From Chrysopilus asiliformis (Eukaryota > Arthropoda > Insecta > Diptera > Rhagionidae), in assembly GCA_964034945.1 (NCBI GenBank), contig OZ035962.1, positions 22,229,530-22,293,529 on the forward strand: 64,000 nt of DNA. Reading direction: 5' to 3'. Shown here in pieces: positions 12,411 to 25,600 of the stretch. The stretch's first letter is position 1. Every line of letters begins with the position of its first letter. The position numbers were made by a program, and so were the translations under genes. Below the pieces are notes generated by a model. That model saw only the letters and a program-made list of their open reading frames with translations. It was not told the DNA's origin and ran no database searches.

Positions 12411-12684
12411 TACACGGAGAGAAATAATAGACAGTTTTCTGCAAAAAATAGGGATATACGAGACAGTGAAATTTTTTGGTAACTTAAAAATGGGAATTCA
12501 TGCCAAAAAGACAGGAAATTTTACCAAATTTTATTGGATTAATTCCTTATTTTTAGGGGATCATTGCCGACCATCCTAGGCTGCATTTCGGCATTAAAGG
12601 GTTTTCCCCAACCTCTGACTGGAACTATAAAAAAAAGAAGAGTCCACTGTCTCGTATATACCTATTTGGATATCTCTCCGTGTA
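12411..12684. mobile_element. TIR element with ACACGGAGAGA ends carrying a SINE 3' end
   Basis: The left end TACACGGAGAGAAAT (12411) pairs with the right end ATATCTCTCCGTGTA (to 12684). A second inner inverted pair, ATATACGAGACAGTG, lies at about 12451-12468 and 12645-12659. TA at both borders could be a target duplication. The interior contains a SINE tail (12563-12637), so one element appears to have inserted into the other. Confidence 0.75.
12563..12637 (+). mobile_element. SINE 3' end, plus-strand copy
   Basis: The segment includes GGCATTAAAGGGTTTTCCCC and ends CTGACTGGAACTATAAAAAA. It aligns over about 70 bases with the minus-strand copy at 16471-16540 and more loosely with 54087-54150. 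The A-rich tail marks the 3' end. A tRNA head is not visible in this copy. Confidence 0.65.
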
Positions 12685-12689
12685 AAATA

Positions 12690-15600
12690 TCTTGAAAACG
12701 GCTGGAGTTGTACGAAATACCATGACCGTAAATTTATATTAAAAATTCCAAGTGTATTGGGCACAATATTTACTAAATAACCTCCAAAACATTACCGTGG
12801 CGTCCAGATAAAAAATTGGAAATCCATGCATAAAACCTTTAAACATATCTTGAAGGGTTAAAGAACTCCAAATTTCAATTTCTCACAACCCATCAAATTT
12901 GATAATTGAATTCCCTACCAAAAGCAAACATACCTCAAAAAATGACCGCCCATTTTTTTTTGTAACGAGCACTAGACGATCTCTACATGAAGTGATCTTT
13001 GAACCTAACAACTTTGGTCCCTTTGGGACTCTGGATCAAGCGGAACGCACCCTAAGGTGATTTTCCTCAATACCTCAAAATCTATAAAGCAGTACTCAAA
13101 GTCAATTTGCATGATACAAACAAAGTTAGGTTCGGCAGTACCTACCATGTTTAGGTCTCGATCTTAGGCATCATTTTCCTTCAGCTCCTGCTTCAATTGC
13201 GTGTGTCGTCAGTGATTGATGATCGGTCGATTTGTGCTGTAAGTCGCGTAATTAACGAACCGATTGAGTGGTGGCCCCATTACGCGCTTTGCTGGATATT
13301 TCCCCCCATATACGATCGTTAACTACGATTTTGTATGGCAGGTTTCCAGCAGTTATGCTCACTGTTTTAGAGTCAAAACAAAGTTTAGACTTAGGTATAT
13401 TTCTGTCGGTAAAAATGTACCTGAATCTGGCTGAAGGAATGACGATCTTTTGATGTATAGATCAGATGAGACTCGCTTAGTTTGCCAAATTCATTCATTC
13501 TATAATTGTTTATAAATTGCAACTGAAAATTACCGCTTAAAGCGTTCATGATCTTCGCTTTTGTGTCGATCGAGTGGTTATATTATTTAATACAACAATT
13601 GAGGTACCAGCTTGTTCTTTTCATAAAACATTTAACCTTCAAGATTTGGAATTTGAATATTTGGCGGTGCCTCAAACATTAACAAACTCTCAGTATGCCA
13701 TTGAGGAGGCGGTAAATTCAAAATTTAGAATAGGCTACGTTGTACTGTAATAAGTTTCATGCTACTAACTCCTATAACAGAAATAATTTAACAACTTGCC
13801 CACTATGAAAGAAAAATTTTAAAATTAATGATCGCAGCTAAATGTTGCAAGAGAACTCGTTTCGTCAAAAATTCAATTTCAACCTTTACGAGTTTTTGCA
13901 TCTAGAAGACTGGTTCGGTGAGAATTTCATATTTCTAGAAAGATGACGGTCTGTGATTTCTGTTTTATTACTACTTTTTTTTCTAATACTAAATTATTTA
14001 GATCGAAGCCGAGATCGAGAAATCTGCCTTTAAGTGCGTATTTTATATTCGATTGGTTGTGTTTATGTGTAGCTGCGTTTGTTGGCCATTAGAAGTTGGA
14101 ATTGACAGCGTGTTGATTGATTAACAAACGATACCAATAATCAAAAATTGATAAATTTCAATTGATTGCTACAAGTTTATAGGCTATGAGAACGAATGAA
14201 AAAAAAACTGGCGCGAATATTGAAACGTCAATCAGTTGGTAGTTAGAGTTCAACAGTATACATTTATGTATTGATTGTTTTATGATTAATGTAATTGAAG
14301 ATTTGCTTCTTGTTTTGAATTTTGCAACTTTGTATTTATGTATTTAGTTGGAATAGTTAAAAAAATCTTAGTGAACGCTTAGAGAAGAAATTCTAGTTTT
14401 CATTATTTTAAATTATGATTCGAATCACCGCAAACTATGCGGTCAGTTTCACTATTCTTTGTGTTTAATGATTTTTTTAGCCGAAGTAGTCGGATTTGGA
14501 GTTAGACCTTTTAGACTTTGAGGACTCGGAGTCGGATTTTCTAAAACTTCAGGAGTCGGAGTCAAAGGTTGAGCTACCGACTCCACAGCTCTGCTTGAAA
14601 CGGGAGGCATATGTGATTGTACCGCCGAATAGTGTGACTACTTGTGCTAAAAAAAGATGAGTTTATACCTTAAGCAGGCAAACTTCAGAGAAAAAAATCC
14701 ATTTAAAAAAATTCCATTTGCCATCTTTGCAAGTTTCGTGATAAACAGAAAACTTATTTAAGTTTGACGCTCACTTCCAAACTTGTTTATCTATAATCTT
14801 TGGTTTTGGGCCAAAAAATTTTGCTCGTAAAGATAAACTTTGGCTCTTGGCAACAAATCAGTTTCTCTTCGAGAGTTAAATTTTTGGTTCCGTTTCTATG
14901 GGCCAACTAATTTGTCTACCAGAGCCAAAAGTTTCTTGCGGAAATATGAACCATTTTTAAGTTGACGGCAGCGGAGAATATGCACGGTCCACAGTGATAT
15001 ATTTGATTGGTAGAGGGCGAAAGTTTAGGTGCCAGAGGAAAATTTTGGCTCTTCAAAAAAAAAAAAACGAAAATTAGCGGTTTTATTTGCAAGTGCATGC
15101 AAGCTAATAATTCAATTTGTATGTGGAGGCAGCCGATTTACAAAACATACACCATCAATAAGGACACCTCTGAGCTGTCTAAAAAACACCTGTAAACTTG
15201 TAACTGAATCTGAATTTATCTTTTAAGTTGAAATAATGTTTGATCAACTGTCCTATTTATCAATATTACAATATAAACCATTGATTAGAACCGAGATTTC
15301 CATTGGACATCTGTAGATTTACCATATTTGTTAGAAAATGGCACTTCATACAGCGCCATTATATTCCCATGATTACCTTAGTTGAATTTTAACCAGAAAA
15401 TCAACCCACAACACCGAATTTATGGCTACCTACGATTTGCGATTGAAACCCAGGAGGATTTTGGGCCCCTGAAGTTCCCGTAGTCCGTTTGCTGTGCAAA
15501 ATCCAACAATGCTCGCTTATTTCGTAGGCAAGTCGCGATTTACCTGACAAAATGTAAACATGCAAAACAAGTGTCGCTCAAGCTGTTTCTGTTTTGTTGT

Positions 15601-18540
15601 CTGCGTCTGTATGGTTGTCAGAAGGCTTTGCTTTGCTCGGGTCCAAGAGGCTCCCGTTGGATACGGTTTGAGGCTTCATAGTGAGAACCTCCTGTGCAGA
15701 ATTTCCTCCTCCATAACTGGTTGATCGCATTGAAATATTGTGAATTATGCATTTCTTCGATCACATTTTGGTATGCAAAAGAACTGACATCTTGACGAAG
15801 TATCTTTTCATGGTATATCGTTGTTAGTTTGAATTCGAGTTGAGGTTGTTTTAGAGTCTCAATTTGAATGGCACTTGCTCATTAGGCGCAATATTCATGT
15901 CAGATGCGATTGTTACGACCCAACGCTGACACAAATTGAATCGCGAAAATTATAAATTCAAATTTCAAAATCACAAAATCACCAAACAAACAAAACTGAC
16001 GACAACGGGGTCTATGCTATGTTGCTGCGGGTATTTTATTATAGCTATATATCGATTTATGATTGGTATTTCGATTGGCAAACTTTAGTTATGGCCAAGC
16101 AAACAGCAGCAGCAGCAGCAGTAGTGGTTTAAATTCGGGACCATATGGTCGACACACGATGAATTCTAATATTTGCTTAAAACATATAGGTATCAGTTTA
16201 CCTGCAGTTTCGGGGCACAAGATCTACCTGTTATCTAAAGTTTTTGTTGGGAAATCTATGCGAATGTACAAAGAATTTTGCGTATGTGGGTTTATTGTTG
16301 ATTTTTTTAGATTTTGGAATGTCTTGCACTGATAGTTTACCCATAGTTTTGGTAGAATTAGCTACTGCCAAAACTATGGGTATCGCAACCATCGAAAATG
16401 GTCGGTGTATGTGGAGAATAAAACCAACTTTCGACTGCTAAACAAAATATCAGTTCAATTTTTAATTATTTTTTTTATAGTTCCAGCCAGAGCTTAGGGG
16501 AAGACTCTTTAATGCCAAAGCACAGCTCAGGATGGCCAATAACAATTTCTCGCGAATACAATTCTCTTCCAGCTCCTAATTCCGTCCGGGATATTTTTTG
16601 TCTCCGGAAAAATGTAAAGATCTAATTTAATAATAAGTGAACGCTGATTTTTGTATGTTGTATGAATATAAAAAAATTTCTTTAGTGCCAAAGTCACATG
16701 TAACCACATAGTCGGAATTAGGCACATTTGCTTTAATTTAGCTCGGTTTTCGATACTTTTACTGAGTATCATCCTCTTAAATCTCCACTTAAAGCCATAC
16801 TTATTTTTTTAATATCAACTCTACGAAATGAATGTTGCACAATCGAAATTTCCTAATCATTCAATTGTACTTTAAAAAAAACATTCCAAAAAGCCATCTT
16901 GTGTAGATGAATTTCAAAGGCGCTAACGATCGGAATTTAGTTTGATTCTGCAAATAATCAAAGCGTCGACGCTAGCGCCTTTCAATTTGAAAGACATCAT
17001 CAGCAATTTGATGAGATTTTCGCTCCTCATACCACAATTTGGTGTCGACGGTGATTTGTTTACTTTGTGAATGCCTCCACTCGATCAGGTGTCTTAAGAT
17101 GACAAGGTGCTTTAACTGTTATTTCTCTTGTCTTATGTATACACAGTCGCAAATATTGTCGTGCTGCACCAATTGGAATTTCCTGACGAGTGCGAAGGTA
17201 TTTTTTTTAAATCGGTGCCATCCATTGATTTAAAGCCTTGTTCATGCCTTGTCAATGTCTTGAATGGCATCCAAGAAATTCACTGAATGTGGCGCATCTG
17301 TAGCAACTTTCTTCGCCTGATGATCTGCGGATTTTCAAATACCCGCTATTTTGATATCATTTGATTACGATCGGTTGCAATTGATCGACTTCGATCGAGT
17401 TGTTGAATAATTATCGATAGTCGATGCATTTCGATAAATCATTGTCGATTTGAAAATAATCAATTATCGGACACTTGAAGTTACTTCCCTGTTGATCTCA
17501 CTTGGAGAAGAAAAATGTTGGAGTACCGATCGAATATCTTGAAATCTGGTTATCGAGATTAACACGATCGAGTGCTCTTTAGATTGGTCTTAATTGGTCA
17601 AAATGCGATACCTTTCGCGATGTAATTTCATCGGCCATTAATATGTAAATCTGATCTTTATTGTCTAAACATGCTAATGTCTGCTAATTAATTTCATTTT
17701 TTCCACCGAATTTGGTCTGCGACTTGTGTTTTTTCAAATTTATCAAATGTTTACAGATCGGTAGCGAGCGCCGGCATTTCTCCAACATCAAATTTAAATA
17801 CCGTTGACAAGTTTTAATTGATTGGAGTTGATTTTTTCCACTCGAATTATGGTTTTTTTTCCAACTTTTGCTACACGCAGCTGTAATAGAGTTCAAATGT
17901 CTAAAGTCGAACGCTTTTTTTTGTTGGAATTAATATTTCATTATTATTTTTCGTATGCAGCAGAATATGGCAAAACTCTGAAAAAATTAATTTCTGAATG
18001 AATTTTTTTTGGCGTCGTTTGTAGAAATGACCTCGATCGGGACCACCTAATTGATTCGGTAATTTTGCCCTAGGAAATTATGTTCGTTTGCTCTGGCAGC
18101 ATAACATGTATCTATAATTTTTTCCTCGATCATGGTTTATTACGGTTAAAAATTTAACATTCCTTACCTACATCAATGTTTGATTTTGTTTTTCACTGCG
18201 ATTAATCCTCTTGTGAAGGTTGCCGCGCATATAAATATTTCTTAAACCCTACAATTTCAAAATAATCCATAAATCGGTTGGGAAATTTCATAGATTAATA
18301 TAAACTTGAAATTGTATTAAATATTGGTTAAAAGTTCTTGGAACAGATTTTTAATTGCTGAGTTAATAATTTGGAGCATGAATTGCAGCAAGATGCGGAA
18401 GGTAGAAATTCGCCTTGGAGAATTTTCACACGATTTTGTGGCTTCAGACTTTCAAGCAGACATAAAAACGTCATGCGTTTAGCGAGAAGGGACGGAGGAA
18501 TTATTCTGTAGAAATTAATTTCCTCAATTAATTTCCGCAT
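12690..18540. other. Noncoding with small inverted repeats
   Basis: It contains a GGAGTCGG-rich stretch (14500-14585), a 20-bp-stem hairpin (16339-16382), a mirrored AAAGGCGCTAACG/CGCTAGCGCCTTT pair (16915-16982) and a GATC/TCGAT-rich stretch (17320-17580). There is no supported gene. Confidence 0.5.
16471..16540 (-). mobile_element. SINE 3' end, minus-strand copy
   Basis: On the minus strand it reads GAGCTGTGCTTTGGCATTAA, continues through TCTTCCCCTAAGCTCTGGCT, and ends in an A run. It is the same family as 12563-12637. No tRNA head is visible upstream on that strand. Confidence 0.65.
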
Positions 18541-18552
18541 TCTGCTAAAATT

Positions 18553-18580
18553 GGGGGGGGGGGGGGGGGGGGTGGGGGGG
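18553..18580 (+). repeat. Poly(G) tract, 20 G then T then 7 G
   Basis: A G run at 18553-18572 is followed by T and G at 18574-18580. Length may be affected by sequencing error. Confidence 0.85.
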
Positions 18581-18607
18581 AAGGAGCAGGACCGGGCATC
18601 ATGTCTT

Positions 18608-18641
18608 CAGCAAGACAGCAAGACAGCAAGACAGCAAGAAA
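18608..18641 (+). repeat. Octamer tandem repeat CAGCAAGA, about 4 copies
   Basis: Repeated CAGCAAGA immediately follows the poly(G) region. Confidence 0.85.
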
Positions 18642-18906
18642 CTACACACGTACCTACAATTTTATATTAATCGCAAACTACGAATAAAATGAAACATTTG
18701 TAAGGATTTTCGTAACAACTTAATAACAGCAGAGGTCATGATAGCAGTTTAGACTGTGATTCAGGTGAGGTTTCAATAGGGTGACCATTTAAACAAATTC
18801 AGAAGTGAAATGGGGCGGGGAGCGTGAAAAAAAACATAACTTGTAGCATAGCATCAGCTGAAGTGTATGTTAAGCATATTTGCTAATAGTTTCTTTTTAA
18901 GTTTGA

Positions 18907-19277
18907 TATAAACATTAACCCTTGATACTTTTGCGCGAAGGGTGGGGGAGTAAGGGGAGGGGGTAAAGTGATTTCGAAACTTAGTTTTTGCGCTATGTTA
19001 CTCTTTCGCGGGGAAACTACTGAACCGATTGGCCTGAAATTTGGCATAGATGTTCGTCGGGGTTCCAGCCCCAACATAGACCCATTAAAAAGTAGCCCGA
19101 GACGTGGGGGAGTAAGGGGAGGGGGTAAAGTGATCTCGAAACTTAGCTCTTCCTCTATGTTACCCTTTCGCGTAGAAACTACCGAGCCGATTGGCCTGAA
19201 GTTTAGCTCCAACATAGACCATCAAAAAAAAAACTTTGAAAAAACTTAACCCGGCAACGACGGGTATGCAAGCTAGT
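18907..19277 (-). mobile_element. ACTAGCTTGCATACCCG-type dispersed repeat, copy 2
   Basis: On the minus strand it starts ACTAGCTTGCATACCCGTCG at 19277 and carries two tandem modules of roughly 165-170 bp, each with a tract CCCCCTCCCCTTACTCCCCC. The (CAGA)n tail of copy 1 is missing. The flank ATAAACATTAACCCTTGATA followed by CTTTTGC at about 18911-18937 recurs at about 20388-20412. Confidence 0.68.
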
Positions 19278-19577
19278 TTAATATAAAAAAGGATTAAATT
19301 TATTAATTTTCATCGTCAGAAACATCAATTTACATTGCGCCAGGACTTGTCACCGGGTTTGGTTGCTTAAAACCATTCCTGAGTTTTGATAAAATTATAG
19401 AAATCCACCCATGTGTATTCCAAATTGAATTTTCACATTCACAATAGATGTTAACGTCGAAACCAAACTTTCCAAATGTTTTTCCAAACTTTCTTCGCTT
19501 TTTTATAACACACGACGCAGGATACTTTTTTTCGAGCCAAAAATGGGGACCCAAAAAGGATCAAATAAAGGTAAAAT

Positions 19578-19641
19578 CAAAAAGGACCCCAATCGAAAAA
19601 AGGAGTCCAAAAAGGACCCCAATCGAAAAAAGGAAAATAAA
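19578..19641 (+). repeat. 31-bp tandem repeat, two copies
   Basis: AAAAAGGACCCCAATCGAAA then AAAGGA occurs twice in succession. Confidence 0.75.
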
Positions 19642-22600
19642 GTATAGTTTGTAGGACTAGTCATGACGAAAACCCTCAAAACGCCAGGAAAATGAGGAGA
19701 TCTCTGAAAATTTTTTTTTGGTTGTTTTTACAAGCAAAATTTAAAAAAAACGGGTAAAGCTGAAATTCTACAATATTTTCAGATTTCTCAAAATAAAAAT
19801 AAATGTTTATATACATAACATAAAATTTAAATTTTAAGCGATGCGATGACACATTTTGTTTTATCAAAAAACCACAACATTAATTTTCATTCTCTTTAGG
19901 AACTACGCACTAGAAAATTGCAACATAGTTGAGCATTCAATTAACAAACCGCAATGATTTACGTTTAAAAATTAATAATATAAAAAAATCTAGCATAGTC
20001 AGCATAGTGCGATAAAAGTTTGTAATTGAAGAATTTCTTGTTAACCGAATTGACAAAATTGCAAATTTTTAATTATGTTGAAGTTTTATGTAAGAAAAGT
20101 TTTGAAGCGAAAACTTTCAAAAATTGCGCTAAAATTCCTTTTACCAGACCGGGAGTGCAGAATTGTGGGCTCTATTGTGGTGCCATGTGTTAACATTTTA
20201 GATATTTAAAGCAATGAGTGTTACTTTCGCCAACTAAATGGTAAAATTTGCTTTAAAAAACGGATTTCAAACTCTCGGCACTTAACGCAGTAATATTTTG
20301 CACAATAATAATTATATCACGCTTCTGTTATAATCAATTCTGAGTCACATACAATATTATTGCTGATAGCAACAGTTTTTAAAAAAATAAACATTAACCC
20401 TTGATACTTTTGCTCATATAACTTCAACATGACTAATTACTGATCAATAACTTGGCCAAGCAGCCAATGATCCTTCATCAACCATCGATCATATGAACGA
20501 TCACGTATACTGGAAGCGATCTTACTTAGTTGGACAAGATAATTTGCGATAATATACAAGTAATAAAATTGACTGATTGCCCAAGTGGCTGATTTGCATT
20601 TCAGCCTCCACCGAAAAAAATGCCGATTTGCGTTGGCGCCACGAATACCATCAAGGACGTAACTGCAAGAAGTGCCAAAGAAACTATGACGAATTCCATC
20701 ATAATCTCAAAGGAACCTAACCTAGCTTAAGCTAGCATTTATGACACGATCAAGCGAATTTTTCCCGCGAAGAGGGCAAGAAATCGCTGAGAGGTTATTT
20801 CATCTAACTACCCTGCGTGCTCGCGTACCTGGTGGCAGTTGAAATAATTGCTAATGGATCTGTCGTAATAATTCACCTTCCAGTCATACGCGAAGTATGC
20901 AATTATTTACAATTTTAATCGGTTTCGATATGCTGAACGCTTTTTGTGCGATCATTCAAGATATTAACGAGATTAGAGCCACCCCTATTTAACCTGTCCC
21001 ATTGAGTCGAAATATCTATGTAGGCTTACGGTTTCTGAAGTGTGTAAATTGCGATCACTGATCCTCAAAAGGATCTTGAATTAGGTTGAATCGCATTGTA
21101 AGTAGCGATCACTGATCTTCAAAGGTATGTTATGGCGGGTTCCACGAAAATTTTAGAGGCCACTAAATCGAGTTAGCAGGCTCTTTTTGCTTGAAATTTG
21201 CCCGCAAACTCGATTTAGTGGACGCTAAAAAATTTCGTGAAACTCGCCATTAGTACTTTTCTCAAAATCCCTGAGAAAATTTGAAGTATATTTCGACCCG
21301 TTCTTGAGATCTTGTAATCAGTCGCTGATTTTTTGCTGAAGATCATAGTGAAGATCTTTTGCCTATGAAATAAAAATTTATTCGATCTTCTTATTAACAA
21401 TTTTGTCAACTTTCTGCTCATTGGATTAGGCCGGACTCGATTGCAATAAAGATCAATATTTTAATCAGTCACAACCTCACTGTGATCGTCAATAACCGCG
21501 ACAAATTAAACCATAAAACCTCAACAACATACGCAAAAAATATATAATCAATCCCTCGGACCAAATGGGTTAACTTAGTATACATAGAGATATAGAGCGG
21601 ATAGAATATAATTCTACTGTCGTGGTTTCGTCTTATCGCAACACATTTGGACGCTTGATGTCTTTGGTAGACTTCCAACTGATAAGAAATTCAACTCAAT
21701 GACCACAGAATACTTGAAAATGGAAGCGCCATTGGGGAATTTCGGTCAAACAAGTAAAAACATTGAAAAGATCGTCACCAATTTTCAACCAAAAAAAAAA
21801 AACGCCACTTGAGGAAGTGTTTTTGGGAGAAATTTATAAATTATGATGGCGTAAATTATGTTGTAGTTTGATATGCCCGATCATAAAATTAATGAAAATA
21901 AATTCAACCGTTTTTCGGCAGTTTTTGTACTCAATTTCCTGTATAATAGCGGCTGATAACCACAAAAGCTTGTGCAGAATGCGTAAAAAAAGTTAAACGT
22001 CTTAATATTTAATTTGCGCTTTTAAAAAAAAAATTCTTGAATAATTTTGCCCGCTGTTTTGTCTTTGAGTGATAGGTAGCTGAACTTTTTAGTTATTTTT
22101 GGCTATGATTTTTGAACTATAGGAATTACATGTGGTAAAAAAAACAATTTGGTCAATTTATGATGGAAATATTATGTTTTGATGATGTTTTTTTTAAATT
22201 TTACCTGGTTTGATTTTACGAAATTCTAAAAAAATTGAAAATACGACAGGAAGGTAAAAAGATCCGGATTGGCAAAGATAACGCATGGATTTTGAGAATT
22301 TTTTTCCTTTTCTCTTAAAATGTTGGCTTCGGTTTTTCTTAGAAAACTTTGGCCAACATTTGAGGAAAGAAAGTGAGAGGAGAAGAAATGGGGGGGGGGG
22401 ATCTCTTTGCTAATTAGTTGAAATTTTGGTTCATGTCTTCTGGCTTCTGTGAAAAGGAGTCTAAACTGAAGAAGAATTGTTTCTCAATCAAGGATTTTCT
22501 CAAACTTTATCCTTTTATAATAATTTTGCCGATTGTCTGTTGAATATGAGCCAACAACCAGTTGTCCAAAGAATTGTTATTTTAACAAAATTCTTTGTCA

Positions 22601-25600
22601 ATTCAACGGAAAATTAACAAAAATTGTTGTGAATTTAACATTTTGTCTCTTTGAATTTACAAATCCAGTTATTTTAACAAGAATTCAGTTTAAAAATTGG
22701 TAATGGTGGAATTGCAGCAAGTTTTTGAACTCACGTGTCTTAAATCTAAACATTGGAAAAAATTGTGGTAATACTAATTGAAGTCTGCAGCTTGTATGTT
22801 GTTGGCGGCTAAAAAGCGCTAGAAAAATTTTGAGTTTTTACTACAAAAAAACTAAAATCTTTATCGGAATATCCACGTAATGATAGTTTTATGAAGAGCA
22901 TAAACCATTTAACACGATCAACGTTTATCCGGGTGAATTCTAGTATATTTTACTATTCATCAAAATGTGTTATTGCCCTCTTAATGCCATAACTTTAATA
23001 ACGTCTTGACGAGAGTTAACCTCAACAAAAGTCTCGAATGATCCCCGAAAAAAAATGAAATGAAACAAATCTTTTTTTATTATTGTTGTCATTACTTGAG
23101 CTAAGAGTCAAAAAGCATAAATACATTTTAGAATCATTGAGAAGTTTCTTTTGAATTAATATTTTTTGATTTTGTTATTTGGTGCAAGTGATGTGGAGGA
23201 TTATTGGCTGGCAAATGCCATTAGAATGGCTTACATCCATCTGTGATTTAGATTTGAAAAGATTTGAGACGAAGCAACGACCGAGCAACTTATCAACACA
23301 CAATAAGGAAAGATTTTTTTTTAAAGAATTATGGAAGTATTATTTGGATAGTTTAAGATATCCTCGTTTTAATGATGACTGGTGGTGGTGGATTTACAAT
23401 CGTTTCAGTATGTCGTCCGCGTTGTTATTCTTAATACTATTTTTTTTGGGGTCAGATAATGGCTTTCAACAGACTGTTGACTTGCTAAAGAAAATATCTT
23501 ATCGGTACTTATGTTTATTATTCACCTTACTTGCGACACTAACAAAAATGAAAACTAAAAACTTTAATTGCTTCAACATAATTTTTTTTTCTTACTTGGT
23601 AAATGTATAGAAAACACTCCTCCTAATCTTATCATTTATAACTTAGAATTATCACACGTCCGATCTTATATTTTTCTGTTTTCAACTTGCCGTGTTTTTA
23701 TTAGACTTAATGTACAGCAGGTTGATATATTTTTCACGTGTTGATATGTTTTATAATGAATGCTTATCACCCTATCAAAGAAGGTCTTCTCAATTTGAAA
23801 TATTTGTTATCAACTAATAAACAGTAAAATTGGGGCGCTTAAGTGGCAGATCGCTATCATATTTGTTTTTTAAAGGGAAGATCTTTTTTTTAAATTTCGC
23901 TTAAAAAATACTTTTAAAAATGGTTTTAAAATAGTCCAGGTTTTTTTTTCGTTAAATTTCAGGGTTTTAAAAATTTAGAAAAAAGTCTGAAACGCGTGCA
24001 ACCCTAAAACATTTCTGGTTAAGAAAATAAAAAAAAAACCAAATCGGGATCGGCTTTTAAGAACACGTGTTCAACAAAATATTAAAGAAATAACCAAAAA
24101 CGGACTATCGAACAACTCACACCTGAAGATCAGAAAAAGGGCGCCAAATTTATGACGCTATCATAGAAAAAGGTTAGAACCTTCTTCAGTTCCAACATAA
24201 TTTAGAATCTTTTTTGATGTTTGATTTATTTGAGAACATAATAAACAACGAAATCCAACAACAGACAAACATGACAATTAAAAAACTTAATAATTGATGT
24301 CAAAAGTTGATAAGACATTTTATTCCGCTTGATAGAACTTTATACAATCCTATGCCAACAAGTATCAACTTCTTAATCGTCAAAGGATTTTCTTAGAAAC
24401 AACAATCATCAGATTGGCTAACATATACGATATAAAACAAGTTCTTGGCTCATTATCGCATCAAATTAATATCAAAATGGCTTTTAGTTAAATAAAAAAA
24501 AAATATGATTCCTAGTCAAGTCAACGATTGTTGGTTTGGATGGACTTACTTCAACGTTAAAAGATATGTGCCTGACAGAGGTTACCTACAATGTCCAGAA
24601 AAATAATAAATTGGAGAAAAAAACGCTGGTTAAGATGAGGAATATCGGTGGGAAAGGAAACAGAAGAAGGCAAGAAGTCAATCTCGAAGGAAGCAACCGA
24701 TCGTGCTTCTTTCGTACTGATCTCACGATCCTAACATGAATAAAAAAAAAACTTGAAAAAAAACTCAAAGAAGCAACCAGTTTGACACATGTGGAGCTGG
24801 AGTCCCGAAATATCGCCCTGTCCCTTCTGTCCGCTTTGCGAGGAGTTCCATAAGGAGAAACAACCTTCAGTTAAAGGCGAAATCCAAGATTTCTAAGAAA
24901 AATATCCATTGTATGCCATGTTCTTATTTTCTTATTCTTCGGCAGAGTTTTTTTTCCTGCAGTAATCATGGTTCTGTTGTGACCATTTTTCATTTATTTT
25001 TGTAGAGTTTTTGTGTATATTTTTCATTTATGGTGTTTTCTTTTTCCAAATGGATGTTTTTTTTCTTGTATTTCTTGTATTTTAATGCTGTATGCATTTA
25101 CCATCAGTCACAGATGCCTTTCAAAATTCATTTGTACGCAGCTGAACCGATGTTCGAAGGATAACGATGATGATCCTCGACGGACTGGTAGACGTGATGA
25201 AGATCGAAAGTAAAGAATCAACAACTCCAGAAACGATCGATTGGGAACTATAGTAGTTTTCGAATCCGTGTCCAAACAATGACCTGCTTTCCGTAAAACG
25301 TGAAGATCCACAAAAAACCTGTCCTGCTGTGAAGGTTCGCTCTTATCTGCAATTTTTGCGATTAGTTGCGATTGGGGAATTGTGATCGTTTCGCGTCACC
25401 GATCAACGTCATAAAAAACATCACGTTCGTAGGGTCTGTGAATTTTTAAAGATCATTGTGTGATCATGCATCGATTCAGGTACACGATCAGCAAATTTCA
25501 AAACGTGAGATTCGCTGGAAAAAGTTTTTTCTTTAAAAAAAATCAGCGAAATCACATCGCGGCTTGTTCCATGGCTGGAAAATGGCGATTCACAGGTAGA

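Noticed and set aside
23179..23610. 143-codon ORF, the longest in the window
   Set aside because: Composition is that of translated AT-rich intron (runs of Phe, Leu, Lys), with no recognised domain and no splice context; probability of a chance ORF over 64 kb and six frames is high.
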